This document shows, piece after piece, positions 7,584 to 15,564 of a stretch of DNA of 24,271 bases. Made by a program: the position numbers and the translations under genes. Each line of letters opens with the position of its first letter. The stretch's first letter is position 1. Source of the DNA: DATFYM01 sp035315065 (GTDB lineage: Bacteria; Acidobacteriota; Terriglobia; UBA7540); contig DATFYM010000046.1 of NCBI GenBank assembly GCA_035315065.1, positions 1 through 24,271 on the forward strand, written 5' to 3'. The notes beneath the pieces were generated by a model. That model did not search any database, was not told where the DNA came from, and saw nothing but the letters and a program-made list of their open reading frames with translations.

Positions 7584-8102
7584 TTATGCTCCCTCCTGAA
7601 ACCGCCGAGACAAAATGGCTTTGATGCGATGAATCTTGGTGGCTACGTTGCCGGGCGAGAGCCCAGTTATCTCTCCAATGGATGCGGCATCCATCCCTTC
7701 CAGGTAAGAGAGGATCACTTGCCGGTCGAGCGGCTTCAATTGCCGGATCATCGCCGCCAGACGTTCCAGGGCCTCGTGCCGATCCGCGTCCGGCGCGCTC
7801 TGCTGGTCCGGCATGTTTTCCAATTCTTCCAGGCCTACGAGGGTTCGTGAGTTATCCCGCCGCTGCCGCATGACGTGCGATGTGGCGATGTTGTGAGCCA
7901 CGCGGTAAACCCACGTGCGCAGCGAACAACGACCATCGAAAGCTTCAATCGTCCGCCACAAACCGATGTGGATCTCTTGCAGAAGGTCGCGCCGGATTTC
8001 CGGGTCGGCTTCGTAGGAGCGCGCCAACCGCTCCAGCGCGGCGCCATAGATGGCTGCGGCTTGCTGGTAGAGTTCGTCCTGAGTGGACTCGGCGGCCGCC
8101 AT
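7584..8102 (-). CDS. ECF-type RNA polymerase sigma factor
   Basis: From ATG 8102 the protein is 172 residues, the usual size of ECF sigma factors. Region 2 (about residues 20-90) contains EIRRDLLQEIHIGLWR and the -10 recognition stretch SLRTWVYRVAHNIATSHVMR. Region 4 (about 112-168) contains QLKPLDRQVILSYLEGM and a helix-turn-helix with IGEITGLSPGNVATKIHRI. It directs polymerase to its own regulon. The frame extends to GTG 8120, but AGGA in GACAGGAACC sits 8 bases before ATG 8102, so I prefer that start. It heads an operon with a membrane protein and a serine hydrolase. Confidence 0.9.
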   Translation of the reverse strand: MAAAESTQDELYQQAAAIYGAALERLARSYEADPEIRRDLLQEIHIGLWRTIEAFDGRCSLRTWVYRVAHNIATSHVMRQRRDNSRTLVGLEELENMPDQQSAPDADRHEALERLAAMIRQLKPLDRQVILSYLEGMDAASIGEITGLSPGNVATKIHRIKAILSRRFQEGA

Positions 8103-8127
8103 GGCTACGGTTCCTGTCACATCTAGG

Positions 8128-8155
8128 TAGTCGTTGCCCGCGCAACTTTCTTACA
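8128..8155 (-). promoter_or_regulatory. candidate ECF-dependent (autoregulated) promoter of the sigma operon
   Basis: On the minus strand TGTAAG (8150-8155) and CGACTA (8128-8133) lie 16 bases apart. They resemble the TGTAAC / CGTCTA style of several ECF promoters, and transcription would start just before the sigma gene. The spacer contains a 5-bp inverted repeat, GTTGC-ccgc-GCAAC (8133-8146 on the plus strand). This is a pattern match only. Confidence 0.35.
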
Positions 8156-8234
8156 AGATTTGTTGAGGCCGCGAAAGGGTGGTCTTGGACTGTCTTGGAC
8201 CGACTGACAATTGCGTTCAGCCGCGGTCAAGGTG

Positions 8235-8240
8235 TATGCT
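8235..8240 (+). promoter_or_regulatory. possible -10 element of the zinc-ribbon gene
   Basis: TATGCT at 8235-8240 matches four of six -10 bases. A poor -35 (TTGCGT, 8211-8216) lies 18 bases upstream. Transcription would start near 8247, leaving a short leader that holds the ribosome-binding site. Confidence 0.25.
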
Positions 8241-8241
8241 G

Positions 8242-8254
8242 CCGGTCGGACCGG
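8242..8254. promoter_or_regulatory. 13-bp palindrome overlapping the zinc-ribbon ribosome-binding site
   Basis: CCGGTC-G-GACCGG is a perfect palindrome that ends within the GGAGG ribosome-binding site. Upstream, gtcttggac occurs twice (8182-8190 and 8192-8200) at a 10-bp spacing, one helical turn. Both features suit regulator binding in the divergent intergenic region, but no regulator is identified. Confidence 0.35.
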
Positions 8255-8264
8255 AGGTCCATAA

Positions 8265-8495
8265 ATGGAAACAAATGTTAAGCATAATTCAGGCATGCCC
8301 AAGTGCCCGTACTGCAGACAGGTAGTCACCTTGGACAAGACGCGGAGGGAGTCCGCCGACATCTCCGTCCCCGAAGGTGTTCAACGGGAAGTATCCGGCA
8401 TGGTCAAGAAGGAGATCATGTACTCCTGCCCGCACTGCGATTCGATTCTCGGGTTCGGGTTCTTCCTCGGCGGGTTGTTGACCAACCGGCCGTAG
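8265..8495 (+). CDS. small zinc-ribbon protein
   Basis: The 76-residue protein has two C-x-x-C knuckles, CPYC (Cys14, Cys17) and CPHC (Cys55, Cys58), about 38 residues apart, the pattern of a four-cysteine zinc ribbon. A short hydrophobic Gly/Phe/Leu stretch (about 61-72) ends the protein. I do not recognise the family. It may bind nucleic acid or a protein partner. GGAGG at 8253-8257 lies 7 bases before the ATG, strongly supporting this start over the internal ATG at codon 11. It is transcribed divergently from the ECF operon, so shared regulation is possible. A perfect palindrome overlaps its ribosome-binding site. Confidence 0.75.
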   Translation: METNVKHNSGMPKCPYCRQVVTLDKTRRESADISVPEGVQREVSGMVKKEIMYSCPHCDSILGFGFFLGGLLTNRP

Positions 8496-8548
8496 CGCGC
8501 ACGGCTGGCTGCGCGGGCGCAAGGCGTCAGTATCTCTGCATTCCAGTT

Positions 8549-10843
8549 CTATTCCACTTTGCTCTGTTCGATCAGGCTCTCGTAGACTTGGCGGGCGTGG
8601 TCGTAAGCGCTCCGAGCCTCGGGCAACTCGGCGGCCGAGATTTTCGAAGCCTTCTGGGTCCAGCACTGATTGACCCCCGCCAGACACCACCGCGCGCTAC
8701 GGCGCGACGCTCGTATGGGTTGGCCTTGGAGCAGAACGAAGATCGGATTCGTGTGCGATGAAGGGAGAATGCGGACCGCGATCCAGCTACTCTGCTCGAT
8801 CGGCACGTCAAATTCGAGGTTTCTCACCGTGCCGTCGGCCACCATCTCCTGCCGCGCCACGGCCGTCCCGTTCACGACGATCTCCACCGGAACCTGGCGC
8901 GTCTTGCCGATGCGGGCGCGTCCCAAGCTCCAATAGGGCTTCTGGTCGTAGGGAAGCTCATCAATCTCTGGGTCGGGCTGGGCATCGAGGTAAGCTGCCG
9001 CGGTGAGTTTCACGTGGACCTTGCCCGGCGCGTCGAGTTGGACCTCGCTGCTGTGCTCGCCCAGAGCGGTGCCGTTGACGCTGAAAGCCAGCAGATGGCT
9101 CCGACCGTCGGAAACGTACGTGGCGCCGCTACGAATCGCAGCGTTCCAGTTCGCGTAGGTCAGCGGAGGGTCAATTCGGGCGTAGGTACGACCCTCGCCC
9201 ACGCGGCTGTCGTAAATGCACGGGAAGTCTGTCTCGCCTGAAATGCGCGTGCGAAAGCCCACGTTGAGGGTTTGATACCAGATATTCAACTCCCAGGCGT
9301 AGGGAGTGTCGCCCGCCGAGATAAAATCGACGGTATCGGGATAAGTGACATCCACAATGTACTTGTTCGCCCCGATCCCGTCGAAACCGGGAATATCGTA
9401 GTTGGGCAGGGAATCGCCCTGGAGTTGCAGCCCCCAGCCCGAGTGGGCGAAGCCGGCGGTGGCGCCCTGCGCCTTGCCCCAGCGGAGAATCGGCAAGTCC
9501 CACGTGGGCCAGTCCTCGATGCGCTGGGCTCCGGTGTAATCCTGGTCTTTCAGATTGAGCAGAACCAGGTGTCCGGCGTGGCTGGACGGAAAGCCGGAGA
9601 CTTCCAGATCGTAGTGCAGCAACTGGTTTTTCTGGGAAGCAGGATCATCCTGCCGGCCGTGGAAGAACCGCTTCTGATAGTAGTAACACGGCCCCCAGGT
9701 GAGGACGCAGCCCACGTTCAAATGTTCGCCGCGCACCTGGCGGTCCATATCTTGCGGCGCCACCCCTTGGCTCGGGTTTTCGTAGTGGGAACAACCGGCG
9801 GCATGGATGTGGTGGTCTCCCGAATACCATCCGTACTTGGCTGGGTCGATCCACCGCTTCAGTTGAAATGAAAGTTCCTCAGGGCCGAGCGGCCCGACTT
9901 CGAATTGGCGAGACTCAGCGAGGTACTCCGGCCCTCCGGTGACCTCGACGTGGTACGAACCGTCCGGCAGCCACATCGATTCACCGTCAGCCCGGTAGAC
10001 CTGCGGTTGGAAGAAGAAGTCGGGTGCGAGGCGCTTGGCAGGGTTCGGATAGATGCGGTCCAGGCGATCACGAAAGATGAAGGAGGCCATGGTGGGCTGG
10101 CCGTCCCCATCCAGCACCCGTAGCGTTATGGGGTGAGCGGCGGCGACATTGAAGAGGATGGTGACTTCGTTCAAGAAGCCGACATCTTGGGTGCCCTGTC
10201 CGACGTTGAAGCTGAGCTTGGCCGAGCGCTGGCCGGCATCGCGGCTGAAGAATGTGAGCAGCCGATACTCGAGAGGGAAGCCGGAGAGGCGCTCTTCCAA
10301 GGGCGGTTTGTTGTAGAAGGATATCTCCGCCCACCGTTCGGCAACGTCCGCTTCGGTCAGCTTCTGGACTGGTTCCGGGCTGTTCCTGGAAGGGATATAA
10401 ACGGCCCCGCTGTTTTGGCTCCGGACCGCCAGAGGCGCCGTCACTCCGGCCAGGTTGATGACTTTCACCAGAAAGAGTCGCGTGCCGTCCTGGACGAGGT
10501 CCGCCGGAGCGTTTCCTCGCTGCACGCTGACGCGGCTTTCGGCATTGATCGTGATCACTGCCAGGGCATACTTATCCAGCACCAACTCGGCGGCGGAGAT
10601 CGCTTTTTCCGAGGCGGGATTGGCGAAGGCCCCGTTGATGCTTTCCCGGTCCGACGAGCTTAACGGCTGCCCGAGAAAGCTGAAAACCGATTCCAATTGA
10701 CGGACTTCATCGGCGAACGGCTGCAACGGGACCGAGAATGGCAAGCCACCAGGTACGCGTGCCCAGGCGACCTTGGCAACGGCCAGAAAGAAAACAACTG
10801 CAGCAAGCGCCCTGGCCCGACGACCCATCATGAAGCCGATCAT
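8549..10843 (-). CDS. exported CehA/McbA-like metallohydrolase (PHP-type)
   Basis: The 764-residue protein begins with an export signal (hydrophobic core about 12-28, ending AWA). A beta-rich N-terminal half follows, and then the metal-binding motif GDHHIH (342-347), the first histidine cluster of PHP-type phosphoesterase/amidohydrolase domains as in CehA/McbA-type proteins. Later segments with likely metal ligands are RGEHLNVG, GFAHSGWG and SGETDFP. CehA/McbA homologues include carbaryl hydrolases, but most relatives are uncharacterised, so the substrate is unknown. The C-terminus (about 700-764) adds a helical tail. ATGs at 10843, 10831 and 10828 compete. None has a clear ribosome-binding site, and all keep a usable signal peptide. 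The gene stands alone, divergent from the M13 peptidase gene. Confidence 0.85.
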   Translation of the reverse strand: MIGFMMGRRARALAAVVFFLAVAKVAWARVPGGLPFSVPLQPFADEVRQLESVFSFLGQPLSSSDRESINGAFANPASEKAISAAELVLDKYALAVITINAESRVSVQRGNAPADLVQDGTRLFLVKVINLAGVTAPLAVRSQNSGAVYIPSRNSPEPVQKLTEADVAERWAEISFYNKPPLEERLSGFPLEYRLLTFFSRDAGQRSAKLSFNVGQGTQDVGFLNEVTILFNVAAAHPITLRVLDGDGQPTMASFIFRDRLDRIYPNPAKRLAPDFFFQPQVYRADGESMWLPDGSYHVEVTGGPEYLAESRQFEVGPLGPEELSFQLKRWIDPAKYGWYSGDHHIHAAGCSHYENPSQGVAPQDMDRQVRGEHLNVGCVLTWGPCYYYQKRFFHGRQDDPASQKNQLLHYDLEVSGFPSSHAGHLVLLNLKDQDYTGAQRIEDWPTWDLPILRWGKAQGATAGFAHSGWGLQLQGDSLPNYDIPGFDGIGANKYIVDVTYPDTVDFISAGDTPYAWELNIWYQTLNVGFRTRISGETDFPCIYDSRVGEGRTYARIDPPLTYANWNAAIRSGATYVSDGRSHLLAFSVNGTALGEHSSEVQLDAPGKVHVKLTAAAYLDAQPDPEIDELPYDQKPYWSLGRARIGKTRQVPVEIVVNGTAVARQEMVADGTVRNLEFDVPIEQSSWIAVRILPSSHTNPIFVLLQGQPIRASRRSARWCLAGVNQCWTQKASKISAAELPEARSAYDHARQVYESLIEQSKVE

Positions 10844-11085
10844 ATCAGAATAAGCTCGCGGACGTCAGGCGCCTTTGTCAACTTCGGGGCCGCGTCCCGA
10901 AAGGCTTTCGACCCGAAAGCAGGCAGGAGCGTTGCGTCCTCTGCCGACGAGGTGTACATTGTCGGTGGACCGAGAAGTTCAAGCGGGATTTTCGGGTTAG
11001 CTTTCAACCGAAGTCGCGTGCTTTGTGTGTGAACATAGGCCCGGCCAATCAAGGGCCCAAGGCTTCTTGCTTATACGGAGGTTCC

Positions 11086-13200
11086 ATGACTCGATCCCGA
11101 CTGCGGCTTGCCGTACTCGCCTTTGCCACCCTGCTTCTTGCCCAGACCCAACCGCAATCCACCACGGGAGGTGAAACTCTCCAGCTTTCGCCAACGGCGG
11201 GCCTGACGGCGAAGGTCGAGAAGCATCCGCTTCAGTCCCTACCCTACACGCCGAGCTTGGATCTCAACTCGATGGATAGGACTGCCGACGCTTGCGTTGA
11301 TTTCTATCAGTACGTCTGCGGCGGTTGGATGAAGAACAACCCCATCCCGCCCGACCAGGCGAGCTGGAGCGTGTACGCCAAACTCGCCAACGAGAACGAG
11401 CAGTTCCTTTGGGGCATTCTGGAGGAGGCGTCCGACCCGGGCCGCGCCCGCAGTGCCTCCGAGCAGAAGATCGGCGATTATTTTCAGGCGTGCATGGATG
11501 AACCCGCCATCGAGAAGTTGGGCGGTGCTCCCCTCGAAGCGGGTCTGGGAGAAATTGGCGCACTGAAGTCGAAGGCAGAGCTTGCGAAGTACCTCGGCCA
11601 GGAGCATCTGGCGGTGCGAGGCAGTGGGACGCTATTCGGCTTCGGATCCAATCAAGACTTCGCGGACGCAACGCAGGTGATTGCCTTTGCCCGCGCGGGC
11701 GGACTCGGCCTGCCGGACCGCGACTACTACACCAAGACCGATACCAAGTCGCAGCAACTTCGCGAGCAGTACGTAGGCCACGTGCAGAGGATGTTCGTGT
11801 TGATGGGGGCCCCGGCCGGCGCCGCTGCCGGGGAAGCCAAGACCGTCATGGCGATGGAAGCGGCGCTGGCCCAGAAGTCGCTGACGCGGGTTCAGAAGCG
11901 CGACCCTTACAACCAATTCCACAAAATGGACCGCGCGAAGTTGAAAGCTCTAACGCCGGACTTCGACTGGGACACCTATTTGACCGCACATGGCCTTGCG
12001 AGCGTCGGGACCTTCAACGTCACGGAACCGGAGTTCTATCGGGAAGTGGACCGGCTGATCCAGAGCGAAAGCCTTGACGACTGGAAGACTTATCTGCGCT
12101 GGCATCTGGCGCACGCCTGGGCTCCTTTTCTTTCGATGAACTTTCAGCAGGAGAACTTCGATTTCTACAGCCACACGCTGCGTGGCGTGGCGGTGATGGA
12201 ACCGCGATGGAAGCGGTGCGTACGGTTGGTCGATCGCGACTTGGGTGAAGCGCTGGGGCAGGTGTTCGTGGCCAAGACCTTCGGCCCCGACGTCAAAGCC
12301 CGCACCGTGAAGATGACCCGCGAGATCGAGGCGGCCATGGAGGATGACCTGAAAGACCTGCCGTGGATGGGTCCGGAAACCAAACAGCAGGCGCTCGCAA
12401 AGCTGCACACCATCGTCAACAAAATCGGCTATCCCGACAAGTGGCGCGATTACAGCTCGCTCGAGATCGTGCGCGGCGATTTCGCCGGCAACGTGCGCCG
12501 CAGCGCCATCTTCGAATCGAGGCGGGAACTGGCGAAGATCGGGAAGCCCGTCGATCGTGGCGAGTGGGGCATGACTCCGCCCACCGTCAATGCTTATTAC
12601 GATTCGCAAATGAACGACATCAATTTCCCGGCCGGCGTCCTGCAGCCGCCCTTGTTCGACCCCAAAATGGACGACGCGCCCAACTATGGCAACACCGGAG
12701 GGACGATCGGGCACGAGTTGACCCATGGTTTCGATGACGAGGGGCGCAAGTTCGATGCTAAGGGCAATCTGCGCGACTGGTGGACGAAGGATGATGCCTC
12801 CCAGTTCGACGAGCGCATCGCCTGCGTGCGGGAACAGTATGCGCAATACATCGTGGTGGACGATATCCACATCAACAGTAAGCTGACAAGCGGCGAAGAC
12901 GTGGCTGACCTGGGCGGAACCCTGCTGGCCTACATCGCGTGGAAGAACGCGACCAAGGGACAGGACTTGAAACCTATCGACGGCTTCACTCCCGATCAGC
13001 GCTTCTTCATCGGGTACGCGCAGTGGGCCTGCGAGAACGACCGGCCGGAAGACCTGCGGGTGCACGCCATGACCGATCCGCACTCGCCGGGCAAGTACCG
13101 CGTTAACGGTATCGTTTCCGACCTGCCCCAGTTCCAGCAGGCGTTCGGCTGCAAGCCCGGCCAGCCGATGGTGCGCCCCAAGATGTGCCGCGTCTGGTAG
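11086..13200 (+). CDS. exported M13-family (neprilysin/PepO-like) zinc metallopeptidase
   Basis: From ATG 11086 the protein is 704 residues, typical for M13. It has an export signal (LRLAVLAFATLLLAQ) and the M13 N-terminal domain starting near SMDRTADACVDFYQYVCGGW. The catalytic set is complete: N-A-Y-Y (502-505), the zinc motif H-E-L-T-H (543-547), and E-D-V-A-D (604-608), which supplies the third zinc ligand Glu604 and Asp608. The C-terminus is the canonical C-R-V-W. These enzymes cut oligopeptides outside the cytoplasm. The frame is open to 11023, but GGAGG at 11078-11082 just before ATG 11086 and the position of the signal peptide fix the start. Confidence 0.95.
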   Translation: MTRSRLRLAVLAFATLLLAQTQPQSTTGGETLQLSPTAGLTAKVEKHPLQSLPYTPSLDLNSMDRTADACVDFYQYVCGGWMKNNPIPPDQASWSVYAKLANENEQFLWGILEEASDPGRARSASEQKIGDYFQACMDEPAIEKLGGAPLEAGLGEIGALKSKAELAKYLGQEHLAVRGSGTLFGFGSNQDFADATQVIAFARAGGLGLPDRDYYTKTDTKSQQLREQYVGHVQRMFVLMGAPAGAAAGEAKTVMAMEAALAQKSLTRVQKRDPYNQFHKMDRAKLKALTPDFDWDTYLTAHGLASVGTFNVTEPEFYREVDRLIQSESLDDWKTYLRWHLAHAWAPFLSMNFQQENFDFYSHTLRGVAVMEPRWKRCVRLVDRDLGEALGQVFVAKTFGPDVKARTVKMTREIEAAMEDDLKDLPWMGPETKQQALAKLHTIVNKIGYPDKWRDYSSLEIVRGDFAGNVRRSAIFESRRELAKIGKPVDRGEWGMTPPTVNAYYDSQMNDINFPAGVLQPPLFDPKMDDAPNYGNTGGTIGHELTHGFDDEGRKFDAKGNLRDWWTKDDASQFDERIACVREQYAQYIVVDDIHINSKLTSGEDVADLGGTLLAYIAWKNATKGQDLKPIDGFTPDQRFFIGYAQWACENDRPEDLRVHAMTDPHSPGKYRVNGIVSDLPQFQQAFGCKPGQPMVRPKMCRVW

Positions 13201-13213
13201 CGGTCCGATTGGC

Positions 13214-13239
13214 GCGGCGGTTGTAACAGTTCCCGCCGC
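13214..13239 (+). terminator. GC-rich hairpin after the M13 gene
   Basis: GCGGCGG (13214-13220) and CCGCCGC (13233-13239) are perfect 7-bp arms with a 12-base loop, starting 13 bases after the stop codon and followed by TGTTTCG. This is a plausible terminator with only a short T-rich tail. Confidence 0.5.
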
Positions 13240-13313
13240 TGTTTCGTATCCTCCTAGCGAAGCGCAAATGAGGAGTTGACGATCACCTGTCGGCTTCCGA
13301 AGGAGGACCGTCG

Positions 13314-14045
13314 ATGAAGGCCTTGATGCTTGTGGCAGTCGCTTGCCTGGGTTCGGCTCCCGTCGTCGCGGCGGGCGCCACCCAACCAACCGTCGACGAA
13401 CTCGCCGAAGCGCGCAAGGCGCGGGACCAAGCCGACGTCCAGGCTTTGCGCGGCCTGATCGAAAGAGCTCAGCACCAAGCCTCACAGGAGCACAGCTTCG
13501 ATGGCTATCTGCGCCTGTCCCAACTGGAAACATGGATGTGCGAGGCCGCCGAGGACGGCAATGACAGCAAACTGGCCAAGCAGTCGGCCGAGGCCGGTAT
13601 CGCCGCCGCCGAAAACGCCGTGAAGCTGAAACCCAACTCTTCGGAGGCCCATCGACTACTGGCTGACTCGCTGGGCGAACTGATCCCCTACGTCTTCGCG
13701 GGTGGCCCGCGCTACGGGCCGCGCTCGACACGGGAGGCAGAAAAGGCGATTCAACTCGATCCCAACAACGCCGCTGCATATGTCAATCGCGCGCGCAGCT
13801 ACTTCTTCGCGCCCTCGGCATTCGGCGGCAACAAGGAAAAAGCCATCGAGAGACTGCAAAAGGCGATCGCTCTCGAACCTGCCTCAGACACGGCGCACAT
13901 TTGGCTCGCCGTCGCTTACCAGGGTACGGCGCACCATGATGACGCCATGCGCGAGATCGATGTCGCTCTGCGCCTCGACCCCGACCGAAACTTTGCCCGG
14001 CACGTTCGCGCTCAGATCGCACAAGGTCAGGTGAGCGTGCACTGA
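13314..14045 (+). CDS. exported tetratricopeptide-repeat protein
   Basis: The 243-residue protein starts with a clear signal peptide (MKALMLVAVACLGSAPVVAA). About four TPR-like helix pairs follow, the later ones marked by LKPNSSEAHRLLADSLGEL, LDPNNAAAYVNRARSYFF, LEPASDTAHIWLAVAYQG and LDPDRNFARHVRAQIA. The phrases GGPRYGP and FGGNKEKAIERLQKAI are reminiscent of TatT-like periplasmic TPR proteins, but no TRAP transporter genes are nearby, so I would not go beyond a periplasmic protein-interaction role. AGGAGG (13301-13306) lies 7 bases before the ATG. The gene lies 113 bases after the M13 peptidase gene, with a terminator-like hairpin between them. It converges on the ceramidase-like gene, 27 bases away. 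Confidence 0.8.
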   Translation: MKALMLVAVACLGSAPVVAAGATQPTVDELAEARKARDQADVQALRGLIERAQHQASQEHSFDGYLRLSQLETWMCEAAEDGNDSKLAKQSAEAGIAAAENAVKLKPNSSEAHRLLADSLGELIPYVFAGGPRYGPRSTREAEKAIQLDPNNAAAYVNRARSYFFAPSAFGGNKEKAIERLQKAIALEPASDTAHIWLAVAYQGTAHHDDAMREIDVALRLDPDRNFARHVRAQIAQGQVSVH

Positions 14046-14072
14046 GGAATGGCCCGGAAACCGGCTTCTAAC

Positions 14073-15470
14073 CTAGCGATTCATCGCCGTCTTCGGCTGC
14101 ATGTCCTCCGGCAAATCGCGGTACCGGCCCAGCATCCGATAAGTCTGGATGACGGCGTGGTCCACCATGCGCTCGCCAGCGCCCACTTCGATCCAAGTGC
14201 TCGAACTGGCGGCGCCGTAGCCGCCTTCGGTGGAGGCGCGGATAGTGGGAAAGTATCCGTAGTAGCCGTTGGCGTAGCCGAGGAAGAAGGCGTCGCGCAC
14301 CGGACAACGGTCGCGCCAGTTGACTTGGAGGTCGACAAACGGCTCGCCCGGCATGGTCATGAACGCGATTCGCCGGTTGATGAGAACGGTCCCCACCGGC
14401 AGTTGAAACTGGGGCGCCAAACTGGTCGCGTACACCAGGAAGCCCTGCGGCCCCAGGGCCTGCATCAGCGCTTGGCGGAACTTGTCCAGGTCCCAGCGCA
14501 GGCTGAAGGTGAGCTGGTTCTCGGCGTAGTCAAGGCACGCCGACGGCGCGGCCTCGGTGTGAATCTGCTTGGCCACGCGCGCTGCCTCTTCGCCCAGTCG
14601 TTGGCCGCTCCAGTCACGCCACTTTTCTGCACCCTGCTCGACTGGCGTGACAGCGTAAAAAGGATTAATGTCGCCGGGCGCTCCTTGCAGGAAGATGCAC
14701 AGCGGCTGGCCGGCGAAGGTGTCTTCCACCGTTTTGGTCATCACGCCGGGAAAATCGGCCGAGTACTCCAGATTGTCTGACCCGAACACCACCGGATGGC
14801 AGGCGTAATTGACCAGAATGGCGAGCGGCTTGCCATCGGCCGTGTCCACCCGCAGCACGCTGACGGTGGGATCAATGGGCGCGGTGGGAATCCTGGTAGT
14901 GTTGCGTTCAAACCAGCTCACCGTGCCGTCCGGGTTGTGCGCCAGGCGATTGTGACCGATGTAGGCGACGCCATAGCCCGTGCCCAGGCGGGCTTCCACG
15001 GCGTGTTGCCGGGCTTCGTCGATCGCCGCGGCGATCTTCTCCAGCGTCGATGTCTCCCATGCCGGGACGCACTGCGGGCCCTGTGGGTAAGAGTCGGAAA
15101 TCACGGGCGCCGAGTGGGTGTGCGAGGCCACCGCCAGCAGGTACGAAATGCCGCTGCGTTTGCCGGCCAGCTCGCGAAGATGCTGGAGCGAAGCCGGCCC
15201 GAAGCATCGGCCCAGATCAAGCGCCACCAGCGCCAGCCTGGTCTCACCCGCTTCCAGCACCAGGACGCGCGCGTAGAGCGGATCGCGCGTCCCCGTCGCC
15301 GGCGTCTTGCGGTTCTCGAAGCCCCACAGCGGCAATCCCGGAGCGGGCGTAATGTCGACCTTCGCCACTCCAGCCTTCAGAGTGTCGGCCCTCGCGCCGC
15401 CCGCGAAGACGGAGGCCAGCAGACACCAGCCTAACCACAGCTTCAACACCGTTTTCATGGTCGATCGCAT
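14073..15470 (-). CDS. exported ceramidase-like protein (neutral/alkaline ceramidase N-terminal domain)
   Basis: From ATG 15470 the protein has 465 residues: a signal peptide (core LWLGWCLLASVFAGGARA) and a neutral ceramidase-type catalytic domain opening with VAKVDITPAPGLPLWGF. Zinc-ligand motifs are SHTHSAP (116-122) and NYACHPVV (221-228), and GAPGDINP follows (263-270). Characterised neutral ceramidases have a catalytic serine in GDxSPN. Here that position is Asn269, and the C-terminal Ig-like domain is absent. A true ceramidase activity is therefore doubtful. It may be another metal-dependent hydrolase. The frame extends upstream to 15692, but GGAG just before ATG 15470 and the signal peptide define the start. 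It lies 94 bases after vapC. Confidence 0.85.
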   Translation of the reverse strand: MRSTMKTVLKLWLGWCLLASVFAGGARADTLKAGVAKVDITPAPGLPLWGFENRKTPATGTRDPLYARVLVLEAGETRLALVALDLGRCFGPASLQHLRELAGKRSGISYLLAVASHTHSAPVISDSYPQGPQCVPAWETSTLEKIAAAIDEARQHAVEARLGTGYGVAYIGHNRLAHNPDGTVSWFERNTTRIPTAPIDPTVSVLRVDTADGKPLAILVNYACHPVVFGSDNLEYSADFPGVMTKTVEDTFAGQPLCIFLQGAPGDINPFYAVTPVEQGAEKWRDWSGQRLGEEAARVAKQIHTEAAPSACLDYAENQLTFSLRWDLDKFRQALMQALGPQGFLVYATSLAPQFQLPVGTVLINRRIAFMTMPGEPFVDLQVNWRDRCPVRDAFFLGYANGYYGYFPTIRASTEGGYGAASSSTWIEVGAGERMVDHAVIQTYRMLGRYRDLPEDMQPKTAMNR

Positions 15471-15564
15471 AAACTCTCCACCGAAGCCTTGCCGCTCAAC
15501 CCCGAGCGAAAGCTTGCGAACTTTGACGCTCGACTCAGCCAGCCCAACTGAGCGCTCGCGAGGA

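Noticed and set aside
6443..7624. 393-codon open frame on the plus strand
   Set aside because: It is antisense to the serine hydrolase and membrane-protein genes, both of which show real protein features. No recognisable domain.
8670..9006. Short plus-strand frames opposite the PHP-type gene
   Set aside because: They have no ribosome-binding site or domain and lie wholly within a well-supported opposite-strand gene.
10847..10881. sigma70 promoter for the PHP-type gene (minus strand TTGACA at 10876-10881 and TATTCT at 10847-10852)
   Set aside because: The spacer is 23 bases, too long, and no better -10 occurs at 16-18 bases.
11950..13779. 609-codon open frame on the minus strand
   Set aside because: It is antisense to the M13 peptidase gene, whose catalytic motifs are intact, and to the start of the TPR gene. 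Its translation is Arg/Val/His-rich with no domain. It is a by-product of high GC content.
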